Part shown: one piece after another, positions 17,637 to 26,187 of the stretch
How the letters are laid out: each line of letters starts with the position of its first letter
How positions within the stretch are numbered: the first letter of the stretch is position 1
Assembly (NCBI RefSeq): GCF_900205925.1
Contig: NZ_OAOD01000015.1
Location: forward strand, 1 to 64,000
Direction: 5' to 3'
DNA: 64,000 nt
Source of the DNA: Clostridium peptidivorans
GTDB lineage: Bacteria; Bacillota; Clostridia; Clostridiales; Clostridiaceae
Notes under the pieces: model-generated
Told to the model about the DNA's origin: nothing
What the model saw: only the letters and a program-made list of their open reading frames with translations
The model's database searches: none
Made by a program: the position numbers and the translations under genes

Positions 17637-18128
17637 TTAGTATCCAATAACCTGCCTTTGATGATTTATAAAATTTTTTTTATGATAACCTTTTTCAATA
17701 TCTTCATCTGTAAACCTTAAATATTTTCCTAATAAAAGAAAGTCTTCAAATAAAGTTTGATAATGGTCTTTAGAAGGGCAAATTATAAAGTCATTTACAT
17801 CTATATACAAATTTGTGAATTTATCTGTTATATCTGCCTGTAGGCTAACATCAGGTATAGTAAGTGATACATCAGTATAGTTTTTTTCAAGGCCTATTGT
17901 TAATATAAAATGAAGACAATCTACATATTCTTCCAAGATAACATCTTTTGAAGATGGACCTTTAGTACTCCAATATTTAAAGCAACGCGTTTCATTAGCA
18001 AGCTCTGCTATTTCAACTTGAAGTGCAAGTAACTTTTGCGGCAAAAGAGGTTTATCTTGAAGATTATGTTGGTTTATTATATACTCATCCAGCTTTTTTT
18101 GCATTACAAAAAGATTTTTAAGATTCAT
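17637..18128 (-). CDS. Dimeric dUTPase (all-alpha dUTP diphosphatase)
   Basis: Protein of 163 aa. The metal-binding helices ALQVEIAELANETRCFKYW (about 34-52) and LEEYVDCLHFI (about 66-76) carry the ExxE and ExxD patterns of the all-alpha NTP pyrophosphatases. The family hydrolyses dUTP to dUMP and keeps uracil out of DNA. It is unrelated in fold to trimeric Dut. A uracil-DNA glycosylase, which acts after the same error, is encoded in this window at 34866-35540. The start follows AGAAAGG. Confidence 0.88.
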   Translation of the reverse strand: MNLKNLFVMQKKLDEYIINQHNLQDKPLLPQKLLALQVEIAELANETRCFKYWSTKGPSSKDVILEEYVDCLHFILTIGLEKNYTDVSLTIPDVSLQADITDKFTNLYIDVNDFIICPSKDHYQTLFEDFLLLGKYLRFTDEDIEKGYHKKNFINHQRQVIGY

Positions 18129-18313
18129 ATTGTAAGGCCGCCTTTCTATATACTCTTCTTAAGATTTTAGTTACATAATATATTTTATATAAACTTCTTA
18201 AAAAGTTAAAGATACAGCAATCGGTTACATAAAAAAAAATTTATATATACGTGGAAAATGGATTAAATGAAATGTGAAAACGATTTTCTTCAGTCAAATC
18301 ACTAATAAATAAA

Positions 18314-18338
18314 AGAAACACCGAAAATCGGTGTTTCT
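18314..18338 (-). terminator. Terminator of the AEC transporter gene
   Basis: AGAAACACCGA and TCGGTGTTTCT form an 11-bp stem with a 3-nt loop. On the minus strand it is followed by TTTTATTTATT. Confidence 0.8.
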
Positions 18339-18348
18339 TAACTTCACA

Positions 18349-19287
18349 TTAGGTTAATAAAACCTTATAAATAGGAATAACAAGTATACTTAGTAATGTG
18401 CTAATTGCAACCATAACAGCTGCATATTTATAGTCTGCATCATAAATTCTCGACATAATAGCTGTATTAGTCATGGCAGGCATTGCAGCTTGTATAGTAA
18501 ATACGTTTTTCATTAGGGGAGGAAGTGGATAAATAAGAATAATAAGAAGAACTAATATAGGGGAAATTACAAAGCGGCCTAAGAGAGCTCCAATCATATC
18601 TTTATCCACTTTAATTCCTTTTAAATCTACATAATAAATAGTATTACCTATAAAAATCATAGATAAAGGTGTAGTGATATTTCCTAAATATCTACAGCTA
18701 TCTAATATAAAGCTTGGAAGTTTAATTCCTAAAAGAATTAATATTATTGCCGAGGAAAAGCCTAAAAGTGGAGGAGAAATTATTCTCTTTAATGTAGCTT
18801 TAGAAAATAACTTAGTTCCGCCAATTTTTCCATCTTTACTTATTTCATAAACTCCGATTGTCCAAAAAAATGTAGTATTTGCTATATAATATAAAAGTAC
18901 ATAAGGAACACTTTGTTCTCCAAAGAGAGCTAGATTCACAGGAAGTCCCATATAAATAGTATTTGATACAAAGAATATAGATTGAAATGTTCCCTGTCTT
19001 CCCTTTCTTACTCTAAATACACGGCAAAAGACCTTAGCACAAAGATAAGATAAAGCGATAGAGGCAAAGGGAACAAATAGCCCCTTGCCAGCATCTAAAA
19101 GTTTTGCCTTGTCGAAGTTAGTCATTAAGTTATTTATCATCATAGTAGGAAGCCCTATATTGGTAATTAATTTTGCAAAAACCTTAGCATTTTCTTCATC
19201 AATCCATTTTTTATGTGTAAGAAAATACCCAAGTGCTATCATTATTACTATGCTAAATACACTTCCTAAGGCATCTAAAAAAGCCAT
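18349..19287 (-). CDS. AEC-family transporter (auxin efflux carrier type)
   Basis: Protein of 312 aa with about ten membrane segments in two halves, the usual AEC/BART layout. The N-terminal LGYFLTHKKWIDEENAKVFA and the PTMMINNL segment after it are typical. Family members export or import small carboxylates such as malate; the substrate here cannot be assigned. It is upstream of its own terminator and 26 nt downstream of asnS on the same strand, so read-through from the T-box operon is possible. Confidence 0.88.
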   Translation of the reverse strand: MAFLDALGSVFSIVIMIALGYFLTHKKWIDEENAKVFAKLITNIGLPTMMINNLMTNFDKAKLLDAGKGLFVPFASIALSYLCAKVFCRVFRVRKGRQGTFQSIFFVSNTIYMGLPVNLALFGEQSVPYVLLYYIANTTFFWTIGVYEISKDGKIGGTKLFSKATLKRIISPPLLGFSSAIILILLGIKLPSFILDSCRYLGNITTPLSMIFIGNTIYYVDLKGIKVDKDMIGALLGRFVISPILVLLIILIYPLPPLMKNVFTIQAAMPAMTNTAIMSRIYDADYKYAAVMVAISTLLSILVIPIYKVLLT

Positions 19288-19313
19288 TAAACTACCCCTT
19301 TAAAAGTTATTTA

Positions 19314-20705
19314 TTAAAATTCAGCAGAACCTGTAGTTCTTGGATAAGGTATAACATCTCTAATGTTAGAAATTCCAGTGATGTACATTATTATTCTTTC
19401 AAAGCCTAAGCCAAATCCAGCGTGTTTAGTACCACCATACTTTCTAAGCTCTAAATACCACCAGTAATCTTCCTTTTTAAGTCCAAGTTCTTCCATTCTT
19501 TCTTCAAGTACTTGAAGACGTTCTTCTCTTTGGCTTCCACCTATTATTTCTCCAATGCCAGGAACAAGTAAATCAGCAGCAGCAACTGTTCTATTATCAT
19601 CGTTTAATCTCATATAAAAGGCCTTTATATCCTTTGGATAATCAGTAACAAATACAGGTTTTTTAAATATTTTTTCTGTTAAATATCTTTCGTGCTCAGT
19701 TTGTAGGTCTATTCCCCATTCAACTGGATATTCAAAGCTTTCTCCACAATTTTTAAGAAGTTCTACAGCTTCAGTATAGGAAATTCTTTTAAACTCTGAA
19801 CTCACTACATTATTTAATCTTTCAAATAAACCTTCATCTACAAAGTTATTAAAGAACTCCATTTCTTCAGGAGCATTTTCCATCACATAGTTAATCACAT
19901 ATTTAACCATATCCTCAGCTAAATCCATGTCATCTTGTAAGTCTGCAAAGGCCATTTCAGGCTCGATCATCCAAAATTCAGCTGCATGTCTTGCAGTATT
20001 AGAATTTTCAGCTCTAAATGTAGGGCCAAAGGTATATACATTTCTAAAAGCTAATGCATAGGTTTCAGCAGATAACTGACCGCTTACTGTAAGATTTGAT
20101 TCTTTGCCAAAAAAGTCCTGTGAAAAATCTATAAGACCATCTTCAGTTTTAGGAATGTTATTTAAATCCAAAGTGGTAACTTTAAACATTTCTCCTGCAC
20201 CTTCGCAGTCGCTGCCAGTAATTATTGGAGTATGAACATATACAAAGGCTCTTTCATTAAAGAACTTATGTATAGCAAAGGCAGCTAGTGAACGTACTCT
20301 AAATACTGCAGAGAACATATTACTTCTTGGTCTTAAGTGTGCTATAGTTCTTAAAAATTCAACAGTATGTCTTTTCTTTTGTAAAGGATAATCGGAAGAT
20401 GAAAGTCCTTCAATTATTATCTTTGAAGCATGTAATTCAAAAGCTTGCTTTGAATTAGGTGTAGCCACTACTTTTCCTTCTACTGTTAAGGATGAGCTTA
20501 TAGCAAGTTTTGTAATTTCTGCAAAGTTATCAAGCTTATCATCAAATACTATTTGGACGTTTTTAAAAAAACTTCCATCATTTAATTCTATAAAACCAAA
20601 TGTTTTAGAGTTTCTTTGAGTTCTTATCCATCCAGATATGCTAACTTCTTTGTCTGTAAACTTTTCTGTTTCTCTGTAAAGTTGTTTAATTAATATATTT
20701 TCCAT
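19314..20705 (-). CDS. asnS: Asparaginyl-tRNA synthetase
   Basis: Protein of 463 aa, a class IIb synthetase. The N-terminal OB fold ([21 protein letters not shown], residues about 22-42) binds the anticodon. The class II motifs appear as [16 protein letters not shown] (motif 2) and [15 protein letters not shown] (motif 3). The latter and the lack of an AspS-type insertion identify AsnRS. It is controlled by a T-box leader (20776-21043). GGGAGG precedes the ATG. Confidence 0.96.
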   Translation of the reverse strand: MENILIKQLYRETEKFTDKEVSISGWIRTQRNSKTFGFIELNDGSFFKNVQIVFDDKLDNFAEITKLAISSSLTVEGKVVATPNSKQAFELHASKIIIEGLSSSDYPLQKKRHTVEFLRTIAHLRPRSNMFSAVFRVRSLAAFAIHKFFNERAFVYVHTPIITGSDCEGAGEMFKVTTLDLNNIPKTEDGLIDFSQDFFGKESNLTVSGQLSAETYALAFRNVYTFGPTFRAENSNTARHAAEFWMIEPEMAFADLQDDMDLAEDMVKYVINYVMENAPEEMEFFNNFVDEGLFERLNNVVSSEFKRISYTEAVELLKNCGESFEYPVEWGIDLQTEHERYLTEKIFKKPVFVTDYPKDIKAFYMRLNDDNRTVAAADLLVPGIGEIIGGSQREERLQVLEERMEELGLKKEDYWWYLELRKYGGTKHAGFGLGFERIIMYITGISNIRDVIPYPRTTGSAEF

Positions 20706-20775
20706 ATTTATCCTCCCTGTATCTAATTATATTATGTAAAAATTTATTTATATGTTATAAATAATTTGTAAAAAT

Positions 20776-21043
20776 AAAAAAAGACTTTCATCCTAAAGGG
20801 ACGAAAGTCTTATATTCGCGGTACCACCCAATTTGCCAAAAGGCCTCTTAACTATATAGAAAAATCTATATGCCAACTATAAGGTGTTGGGAACCTCTAA
20901 GCCTACTTTTATGTAAAATTTCGGTTAGAAACTCAAGGATGTTCTTCTGTAAAGGCCTCACACTGATCTTACACCATCATCAGCTCGCTTTGGTTATATC
21001 CGATACATACTCTTCCTATCATAGTTTTTATATATTATTATAT
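20776..21043 (-). ncRNA. T-box leader of asnS
   Basis: On the minus strand, the leader contains the stem I AGCGAGCTGATG region, a likely specifier AAC (Asn) in AGAAGAACATCC (complement of 20941-20943) and the conserved GGGTGGTACCGCGAATAT element (20812-20829). It ends in a terminator stem AAGACTTTCGTCC/GGATGAAAGTCTT followed by seven T (20774-20811). Uncharged tRNA-Asn would stabilise the antiterminator and let asnS be transcribed. The specifier assignment is by position and agrees with the gene. Confidence 0.93.
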
Positions 21044-21049
21044 CTAATA

Positions 21050-21078
21050 ATTATAATAATTCAAATATTTTCTGTCAA
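21050..21078 (-). promoter_or_regulatory. Consensus promoter of the asnS T-box transcript
   Basis: On the minus strand, TTGACA (21078-21073) and TATAAT (21055-21050) are separated by exactly 17 bp. Transcription should start near 21043, at the 5' end of the T-box leader. Confidence 0.85.
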
Positions 21079-21099
21079 GGTAAAGTTTAATAAGATTAT

Positions 21100-21855
21100 T
21101 TATTTAAACCAGTTATCAACTTCATGTAATATTTTAAAATTAGTCAAATCATAATGAAGTGGAGTAATAGTTACGTAACCATTATTAAAATAAAATTTAT
21201 CAGTACCTTCCCCTATATTACCATTTAAGGTACCTCTTAAGAGTACTGAAATTTCATTGCTTTCAGTAGTTGATTCTAAATAATAATTGTCATAAGTTTT
21301 ATCACCTATGGGGCAAACCTTTATTCCTTTAATATCTTCTTCCTCAATACAAGGTACATTTACATTTAAAACTAAATCTTTATAAATTCCATTTTTAATT
21401 GCTATATCTAAAATTTTAGGTGCAAATTTTGCAGCTATATCATAGCAAAGTTTATCTTTGCGGACTTCCGAAGAAATAGCTATTGAAGGAATTTTGTAAA
21501 TAGCAGCTTCTATTGCAGCAGATACAGTTCCAGAATAAAGTACATCAGTTCCTAGGTTAGTTCCTAAGTTTATTCCTGATATAACCATATCAAAGTTATC
21601 ACTTGCAAGCTTATCTATTGCAACTCTTACACAATCTGCAGGAGTACCGCTTATGCTATATGCCTTTGATGAGATTCCTTCCAAACTTACTGGTCGTATT
21701 ATAATAGGACTTTCAATTGTTATAGAATGCCCAGTTGCACTTTTTTGAGCATCTGGAGCTGCTATTATAAGCTCATGTTCCTTTTCTAATTCTTTTGCTA
21801 AGGCAAGTAATGCTGAGGATTGTATGCCATCGTCGTTAGTAAGTAATAATTTCAT
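21100..21855 (-). CDS. surE: 5'/3'-nucleotidase SurE
   Basis: Protein of 251 aa. It begins MKLLLTNDDGIQSSALLAL, with the metal-binding Asp-Asp of SurE, followed by SGTPADCVR and SGINLGTNLG. SurE dephosphorylates nucleoside 5'- and 3'-monophosphates and has been linked to stationary-phase survival in E. coli. TAGGAGG lies upstream of the ATG. It is separated from asnS by the T-box promoter, so the two are independent units. Confidence 0.95.
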   Translation of the reverse strand: MKLLLTNDDGIQSSALLALAKELEKEHELIIAAPDAQKSATGHSITIESPIIIRPVSLEGISSKAYSISGTPADCVRVAIDKLASDNFDMVISGINLGTNLGTDVLYSGTVSAAIEAAIYKIPSIAISSEVRKDKLCYDIAAKFAPKILDIAIKNGIYKDLVLNVNVPCIEEEDIKGIKVCPIGDKTYDNYYLESTTESNEISVLLRGTLNGNIGEGTDKFYFNNGYVTITPLHYDLTNFKILHEVDNWFK

Positions 21856-22086
21856 AGTTACCTCCTAAAAATATATTAAAGAATATATTAATATAATTAA
21901 TTACGCTATTTATTATTTATTATATATTAATATTATATATTTATATATAAATTATTATCTACAAAATTTTTGTGAAATATTTGAATTATTATATTCAAAA
22001 AAACATCTATAGCAATAAAAAAGATTAAATTTTTATAAATTGTTTGATATAATTTTAATTATAATAAATAAACAGGAGGAAAGAAT

Positions 22087-23499
22087 ATGGGGGAGTTTTT
22101 AACTAATACCATTGGTCAAGTAAATAATATATTATGGTCTTATGTATTAATTGCAGTTCTTGTAGGCGTGGGTTTATACTTTGGTTTTATAACAAGATTT
22201 GTTCAAATAAGATATTTTAAAACCATGTTTAAACTTTTAGGAGAAGGTGCAGGAAAGGCTATAACACAAAAAAATAAAAATCATGTCTCATCATTTCAAG
22301 CATTTTGTATAAGCACAGCTTCAAGAGTTGGAACAGGTAATATGGCCGGGGTAGCAATTGCTATTGCCGCTGGAGGCCCTGGAGCAGTATTTTGGATGTG
22401 GGTTATAGCAATCATAGGAGGAGCATCTAGTTTTGTAGAAAGTACATTAGCACAAATTTATAAGGTTAAGGATGGTAATGGAGGATATAGAGGTGGCCCT
22501 GCATATTATATGGAACAAGGGTTAAATAAGAGATGGCTTGGTATAATATTTTCCATTCTTATAACAGTAAGTTTTGGATTAGTTTTTAATTCAGTACAAG
22601 CCAATACCATATCTGTGGCTTTTGAAGGAGCTTTTGGCGTCAATAAGCTTATAGTAGGCATAGGGCTAATAATTTTAACATCTATTATTATATTTGGAGG
22701 AGTAAAAAGAATAGCACAAGCTGCAGAAGCTATAGTACCTGTAATGGCAGTGGCATATGTATTAATGGCATTATTTGTAGTCATAAGAAACATAAATTTA
22801 GTACCACATATGTTTAATCTTATAGTTACTAGCGCTTTTGGCATAAGACCTTTTGTGGGAGCTGCCATAGGTACCACTATTATGATGGGAATAAAAAGAG
22901 GATTGTTTTCAAATGAAGCAGGTATGGGAAGTGCTCCTAATGCAGCTGCAACTGCAGAGGTTACTCATCCTGTAAAACAGGGATTTATACAAACACTTGG
23001 AGTATATACAGATACCATTTTAATATGTAGTTGTACAGCATTTATAATACTTCTTTCAGGGGTTTATACTGAGCCTAATTTAACAGGAATACAGCTTACT
23101 CAAAAGGCTTTGAGCTCACAGGTAGGAAGTTGGGGCAATACATTTATAGCAATATGTATATTTTTATTTGCCTACAGCTCTATAATTGGAAATTACTATT
23201 ATGGAGAAACAAATATTGAATTTATTAAGGCAAATAAGGGATGGCTTTTGGCATATAGAATAGCAGTACTTGGCATGGTTATATTTGGAACAGTAGCTAA
23301 AGTACAAATAGTTTGGGATATGGCTGATTTATTTATGGCATTTATGGCACTTATAAATCTAGGTGCTATTGCTATGCTTGGTAAAGTAGCTTTTGCTGCA
23401 TTAAAGGATTACGAAGTTCAATTTAAACAAGGAAAGGATCCTCATTTTAATAAAAATAGCATTCCTAATTTGGAGAATATTGAATGTTGGGATAAATAA
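22087..23499 (+). CDS. Sodium:alanine symporter (AGCS family)
   Basis: Protein of 470 aa with about eleven membrane segments. The AGCS signature is present as GVGLYFGFITRFVQIRYF near the N-terminus, and the GTGNMAGVAIAI and GMGSAPNAAATA motifs follow. These carriers bring in alanine or glycine with sodium. The region upstream has an extended -10 element (TGATATAAT at 22045-22053) and CAGGAGG before the ATG. It is transcribed alone and ends at a hairpin. Confidence 0.94.
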   Translation: MGEFLTNTIGQVNNILWSYVLIAVLVGVGLYFGFITRFVQIRYFKTMFKLLGEGAGKAITQKNKNHVSSFQAFCISTASRVGTGNMAGVAIAIAAGGPGAVFWMWVIAIIGGASSFVESTLAQIYKVKDGNGGYRGGPAYYMEQGLNKRWLGIIFSILITVSFGLVFNSVQANTISVAFEGAFGVNKLIVGIGLIILTSIIIFGGVKRIAQAAEAIVPVMAVAYVLMALFVVIRNINLVPHMFNLIVTSAFGIRPFVGAAIGTTIMMGIKRGLFSNEAGMGSAPNAAATAEVTHPVKQGFIQTLGVYTDTILICSCTAFIILLSGVYTEPNLTGIQLTQKALSSQVGSWGNTFIAICIFLFAYSSIIGNYYYGETNIEFIKANKGWLLAYRIAVLGMVIFGTVAKVQIVWDMADLFMAFMALINLGAIAMLGKVAFAALKDYEVQFKQGKDPHFNKNSIPNLENIECWDK

Positions 23500-23525
23500 A
23501 ATATACAAAAGTTTATAAGTTTAAA

Positions 23526-23565
23526 AGGCATGCAGTGTATTAAATACTACTACATGCCTCTTTTA
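23526..23565 (+). terminator. Terminator of the AGCS gene
   Basis: AGGCATG and CATGCCT form the base of a hairpin with an inner imperfect stem. CTTTTATTT follows. Its T tract overlaps the end of the convergent permease gene. Confidence 0.65.
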
Positions 23566-24108
23566 TTTATCAGTGTTTCCAGCATTTAAATAAATATTTT
23601 CAAGTTCATCATGGGATAAGAGTCCTTCTATTATAAAGCCCATGAGGATTATGCCAGGGAGATTTATAAAAAGTCTTGCAAAGGTAAACTTATAACCTAA
23701 AGCTGTAAGTTCAAATAAAAATGTTGATATCTTTGTGACGCACCAAGCATTCATAAATATTAGTATATTACTAAATCGTACACCCTTTTGTAATAATACA
23801 GTTGTAAAAGGAAAGGCTGCATACATAGGACCAGCAGCAAGAGAACCTATAAGTATAGAAAGTAGAATTCCTACAGCACCCGAATTTTTCCCCATATACT
23901 TCATCATTGTTTCTCTAGAAACCCATGAATCCATTAGTCCTAGCATTATCATTATTGGAGGTAGTACTGAAATCATTTGTTTAAAACTCGACAGTGCTAT
24001 AGTAAATGATTTTAAACCTATATTTTTATTAAAGAAAGTTAGCAAGATAGTAGTAAGAATAGCAAATAAAAAAAACCTATATCTTTTTAATATTATAGTA
24101 AACTTCAT
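23563..24108 (-). CDS. Half-size permease, second of a pair
   Basis: Protein of 181 aa with about five membrane segments. It contains KNSGAVGILLSILIGS and GPMYAAFPF, typical of the DUF318/ArsP-like permeases, but only one half of the usual two-half protein. I start at ATG 24108, which overlaps the upstream stop in ATGA and has GGGTGG 7 nt before it; a GTG 12 nt upstream is open but lacks spacing. The neighbour at 24105-24584 has the same motif, so both probably form one heteromeric channel. Substrate unknown. Confidence 0.82.
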   Translation of the reverse strand: MKFTIILKRYRFFLFAILTTILLTFFNKNIGLKSFTIALSSFKQMISVLPPIMIMLGLMDSWVSRETMMKYMGKNSGAVGILLSILIGSLAAGPMYAAFPFTTVLLQKGVRFSNILIFMNAWCVTKISTFLFELTALGYKFTFARLFINLPGIILMGFIIEGLLSHDELENIYLNAGNTDK

Positions 24109-24584
24109 TTTAAAAACCACCCTATGACAAATGCTACTATAAAGGAAAATAAAAAAGCTACAAAGTTTCTTAAAAAAGCAGCTTTTTTACCAATGTATTT
24201 AGATTCTAAGGGAAAAGTAATTACTCCTACCAGTGTTAATGTAGATACAAGTGCTCCAACTTGCGCATAGCCAGCACCACTTTTAAGAAGCATGTCAGCA
24301 GTTGGAAAAGCAACAAAGGTTGGCATCATTGTTATGGAGCCAATTATTGAAGATAAAAATACTCCAAAAATTCCAGAATTCTTGCCAATAAAGGTTGATA
24401 TAGTTTCTGGTTTAAGCAGTGCAAGCATTATTCCAACTATAAATATTATCCCTAAAAATTGAGGCATTATATTTTCAAAGGACTTCAGGGATTTAATAAG
24501 TGCTTTTTTAGTTTTATTTTTATCTTTAAAATAAGATAATATAAGTAAAATTCCAGCACTTATATAAAGTATTAAAGATGACAT
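24105..24584 (-). CDS. Half-size permease, first of a pair
   Basis: Protein of 159 aa with four to five membrane segments. GKNSGIFGVFLSSIIGS and PTFVAFPTADMLLKSG align with the corresponding region of the next gene (GKNSG, LSxxIGS, P, AFP and LLxxG are shared). Full-length DUF318/ArsP permeases contain two such halves. Its stop overlaps the start of the partner gene in ATGA, so production is coupled. Some family members export arsenicals or other anions; that cannot be claimed here. Confidence 0.82.
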   Translation of the reverse strand: MSSLILYISAGILLILSYFKDKNKTKKALIKSLKSFENIMPQFLGIIFIVGIMLALLKPETISTFIGKNSGIFGVFLSSIIGSITMMPTFVAFPTADMLLKSGAGYAQVGALVSTLTLVGVITFPLESKYIGKKAAFLRNFVAFLFSFIVAFVIGWFLK

Positions 24585-24681
24585 TTATACCTCCAATGTG
24601 ATAAGTGCTAATATACTATTAGTTTATTATAAAAATGCAAATAGGTGATAAGAGTCACTAAACTTTATAAGATACATTACT

Positions 24682-25986
24682 TTAAATAAATAAATCATCA
24701 ATTACTTTTCCATCGGTATTCTTCATTGAAATGCCAATTATTTTAGCAAGGGTAGGGCCTTCATCAACAATGTTAGCTTCTTTAATTACTCCGCCTTTTT
24801 TTATATTTCTCCCCATAGCCGTAAATATTGTACTGTAATTAGGTTTTAAAGGAGAGTACCCATGAGTAGCCATTGTATAGTGTTTTTTAACTCCTATGAG
24901 GGATTCATCTATTTTCTCAAAAATGCTTCCAGTATATTTTTCTAAAAAGTAATATCCTTTTTTAGCTTCAAGCATAAATGAACATTTATCATTAGCACCT
25001 AGGCTTATTGCTTGGTCTTTATTAAGTAAAGCTTCTATTCCACTATCTCCACTTTTTATAAAATTTAAAAGTATATCTTCAACCTTCTTAATTAAATGAC
25101 TATTGTGAGGGTTTTTTAAATAAACATAGCCGCTTCCATCACAGCTGCTAAAGTAAGCCTCCCAATCCTTTAAGCGTCCATTTGAATCTAATGTAATTAG
25201 TCCCTTTTCTTTAAATAACACATTTATATTTATTATGGTATGTTCATCTAATGCACTATGGTCACCTAGTATAACAAATGTAGTGTCTTCATATATCCCT
25301 ATATCTTTAGTAGCTTTTAATATTTCACCTAATCTAAAGTCATGGCGGTGGATAGCATCTATAGATTCTTTAGCGTTATACCCAAATAAATGCCTATTGG
25401 TATCTACATCTGTAAAGTGAACTAAAAGCAAATTAGGCTTCTTTTTTTTAATAGTATACAAGGTAGACTGTAGTATAAAATCATCTAAGAATGGTTGAGA
25501 TATTCCTTTTCTTAACTTACCGAACTTATCATTTAACTTAAGTATATAGCAGGGAGCTCCGCTTAAAAGAGAAACTAGAGCTTGATTTTCATACCATTTA
25601 TTTGGCCATATTTCAGGAAGATTATAATCTATATTAGCACCAGCAGTTACAGGCCAAAGTAGTGCTGCAGTTTTTAATCCATTTTCTTTAGCTAAATCAT
25701 ATAAGGTAGGGCACTTTACATATTTTCTATACCAGTGCCAATCAGGACTCATTCTTCCAGGTTGAAATAATGTATTATTTACTATACCGTGATTTTTAGG
25801 TAGCATACCTGTAATAATAGATGTATGAGCAGGATAAGTTAGGGTTGGATATACAGAAGTTACCTTTTCTATATGGGTACCATTATTCAAAATAAACTTG
25901 AAGTTTGGAAGGTCTTTCATATAGTGATAGTCTTCTGAAGACATAGCATCAAAGGATAACACTATTAAGTATTTAGAAGATGTCAT
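24682..25986 (-). CDS. Alkaline-phosphatase-superfamily phosphodiesterase (nucleotide pyrophosphatase type)
   Basis: Protein of 434 aa. The first metal-binding Asp (SFDAM, near residue 13) and the nucleophile Thr in YPTLTYPAHTSIITG (about 45-60) match type I phosphodiesterase/nucleotide pyrophosphatases. The second metal site appears as HFTDVDTNRH and LGDHSALDEH, and the last His in ATHGYSP. There is no signal peptide, so it is probably cytoplasmic. Clostridial relatives are annotated ectonucleotide pyrophosphatase; substrate unknown. It is a single-gene unit. AAGGGTG precedes the start. Confidence 0.88.
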   Translation of the reverse strand: MTSSKYLIVLSFDAMSSEDYHYMKDLPNFKFILNNGTHIEKVTSVYPTLTYPAHTSIITGMLPKNHGIVNNTLFQPGRMSPDWHWYRKYVKCPTLYDLAKENGLKTAALLWPVTAGANIDYNLPEIWPNKWYENQALVSLLSGAPCYILKLNDKFGKLRKGISQPFLDDFILQSTLYTIKKKKPNLLLVHFTDVDTNRHLFGYNAKESIDAIHRHDFRLGEILKATKDIGIYEDTTFVILGDHSALDEHTIININVLFKEKGLITLDSNGRLKDWEAYFSSCDGSGYVYLKNPHNSHLIKKVEDILLNFIKSGDSGIEALLNKDQAISLGANDKCSFMLEAKKGYYFLEKYTGSIFEKIDESLIGVKKHYTMATHGYSPLKPNYSTIFTAMGRNIKKGGVIKEANIVDEGPTLAKIIGISMKNTDGKVIDDLFI

Positions 25987-26079
25987 TTTATCACCCTTTC
26001 AGGTTAATTGTATTTTATATATATTATGTACGTATAAAGTTAATTCCCAAATATTATTAAATATTTTATTATATTGTAA

Positions 26080-26106
26080 CATGTATAGACCATTAATCAT
26101 AAAATA
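26080..26106 (+). promoter_or_regulatory. Possible sigma-K-like sporulation promoter for the Csp gene
   Basis: AC at 26080-26081 and CATAAAAT at 26099-26106 are 17 bp apart. This agrees with the AC-N17-CATANNNT pattern of mother-cell sigma-K promoters. The motif is short and the region is AT-rich, so chance is a real alternative. Confidence 0.3.
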
Positions 26107-26187
26107 ATTTGATAAACAATTTTTGGGGGGATACTTATAAAGTCTGATGGTTTATTAAATCTTTTAATAAATGTACCGGAAAGCATT

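Noticed and set aside
20870-21154. Plus-strand open frame of 94 codons
   Set aside because: It lies antisense to the asnS T-box leader and promoter, has no ribosome-binding site, and its composition follows from the RNA structure on the other strand.
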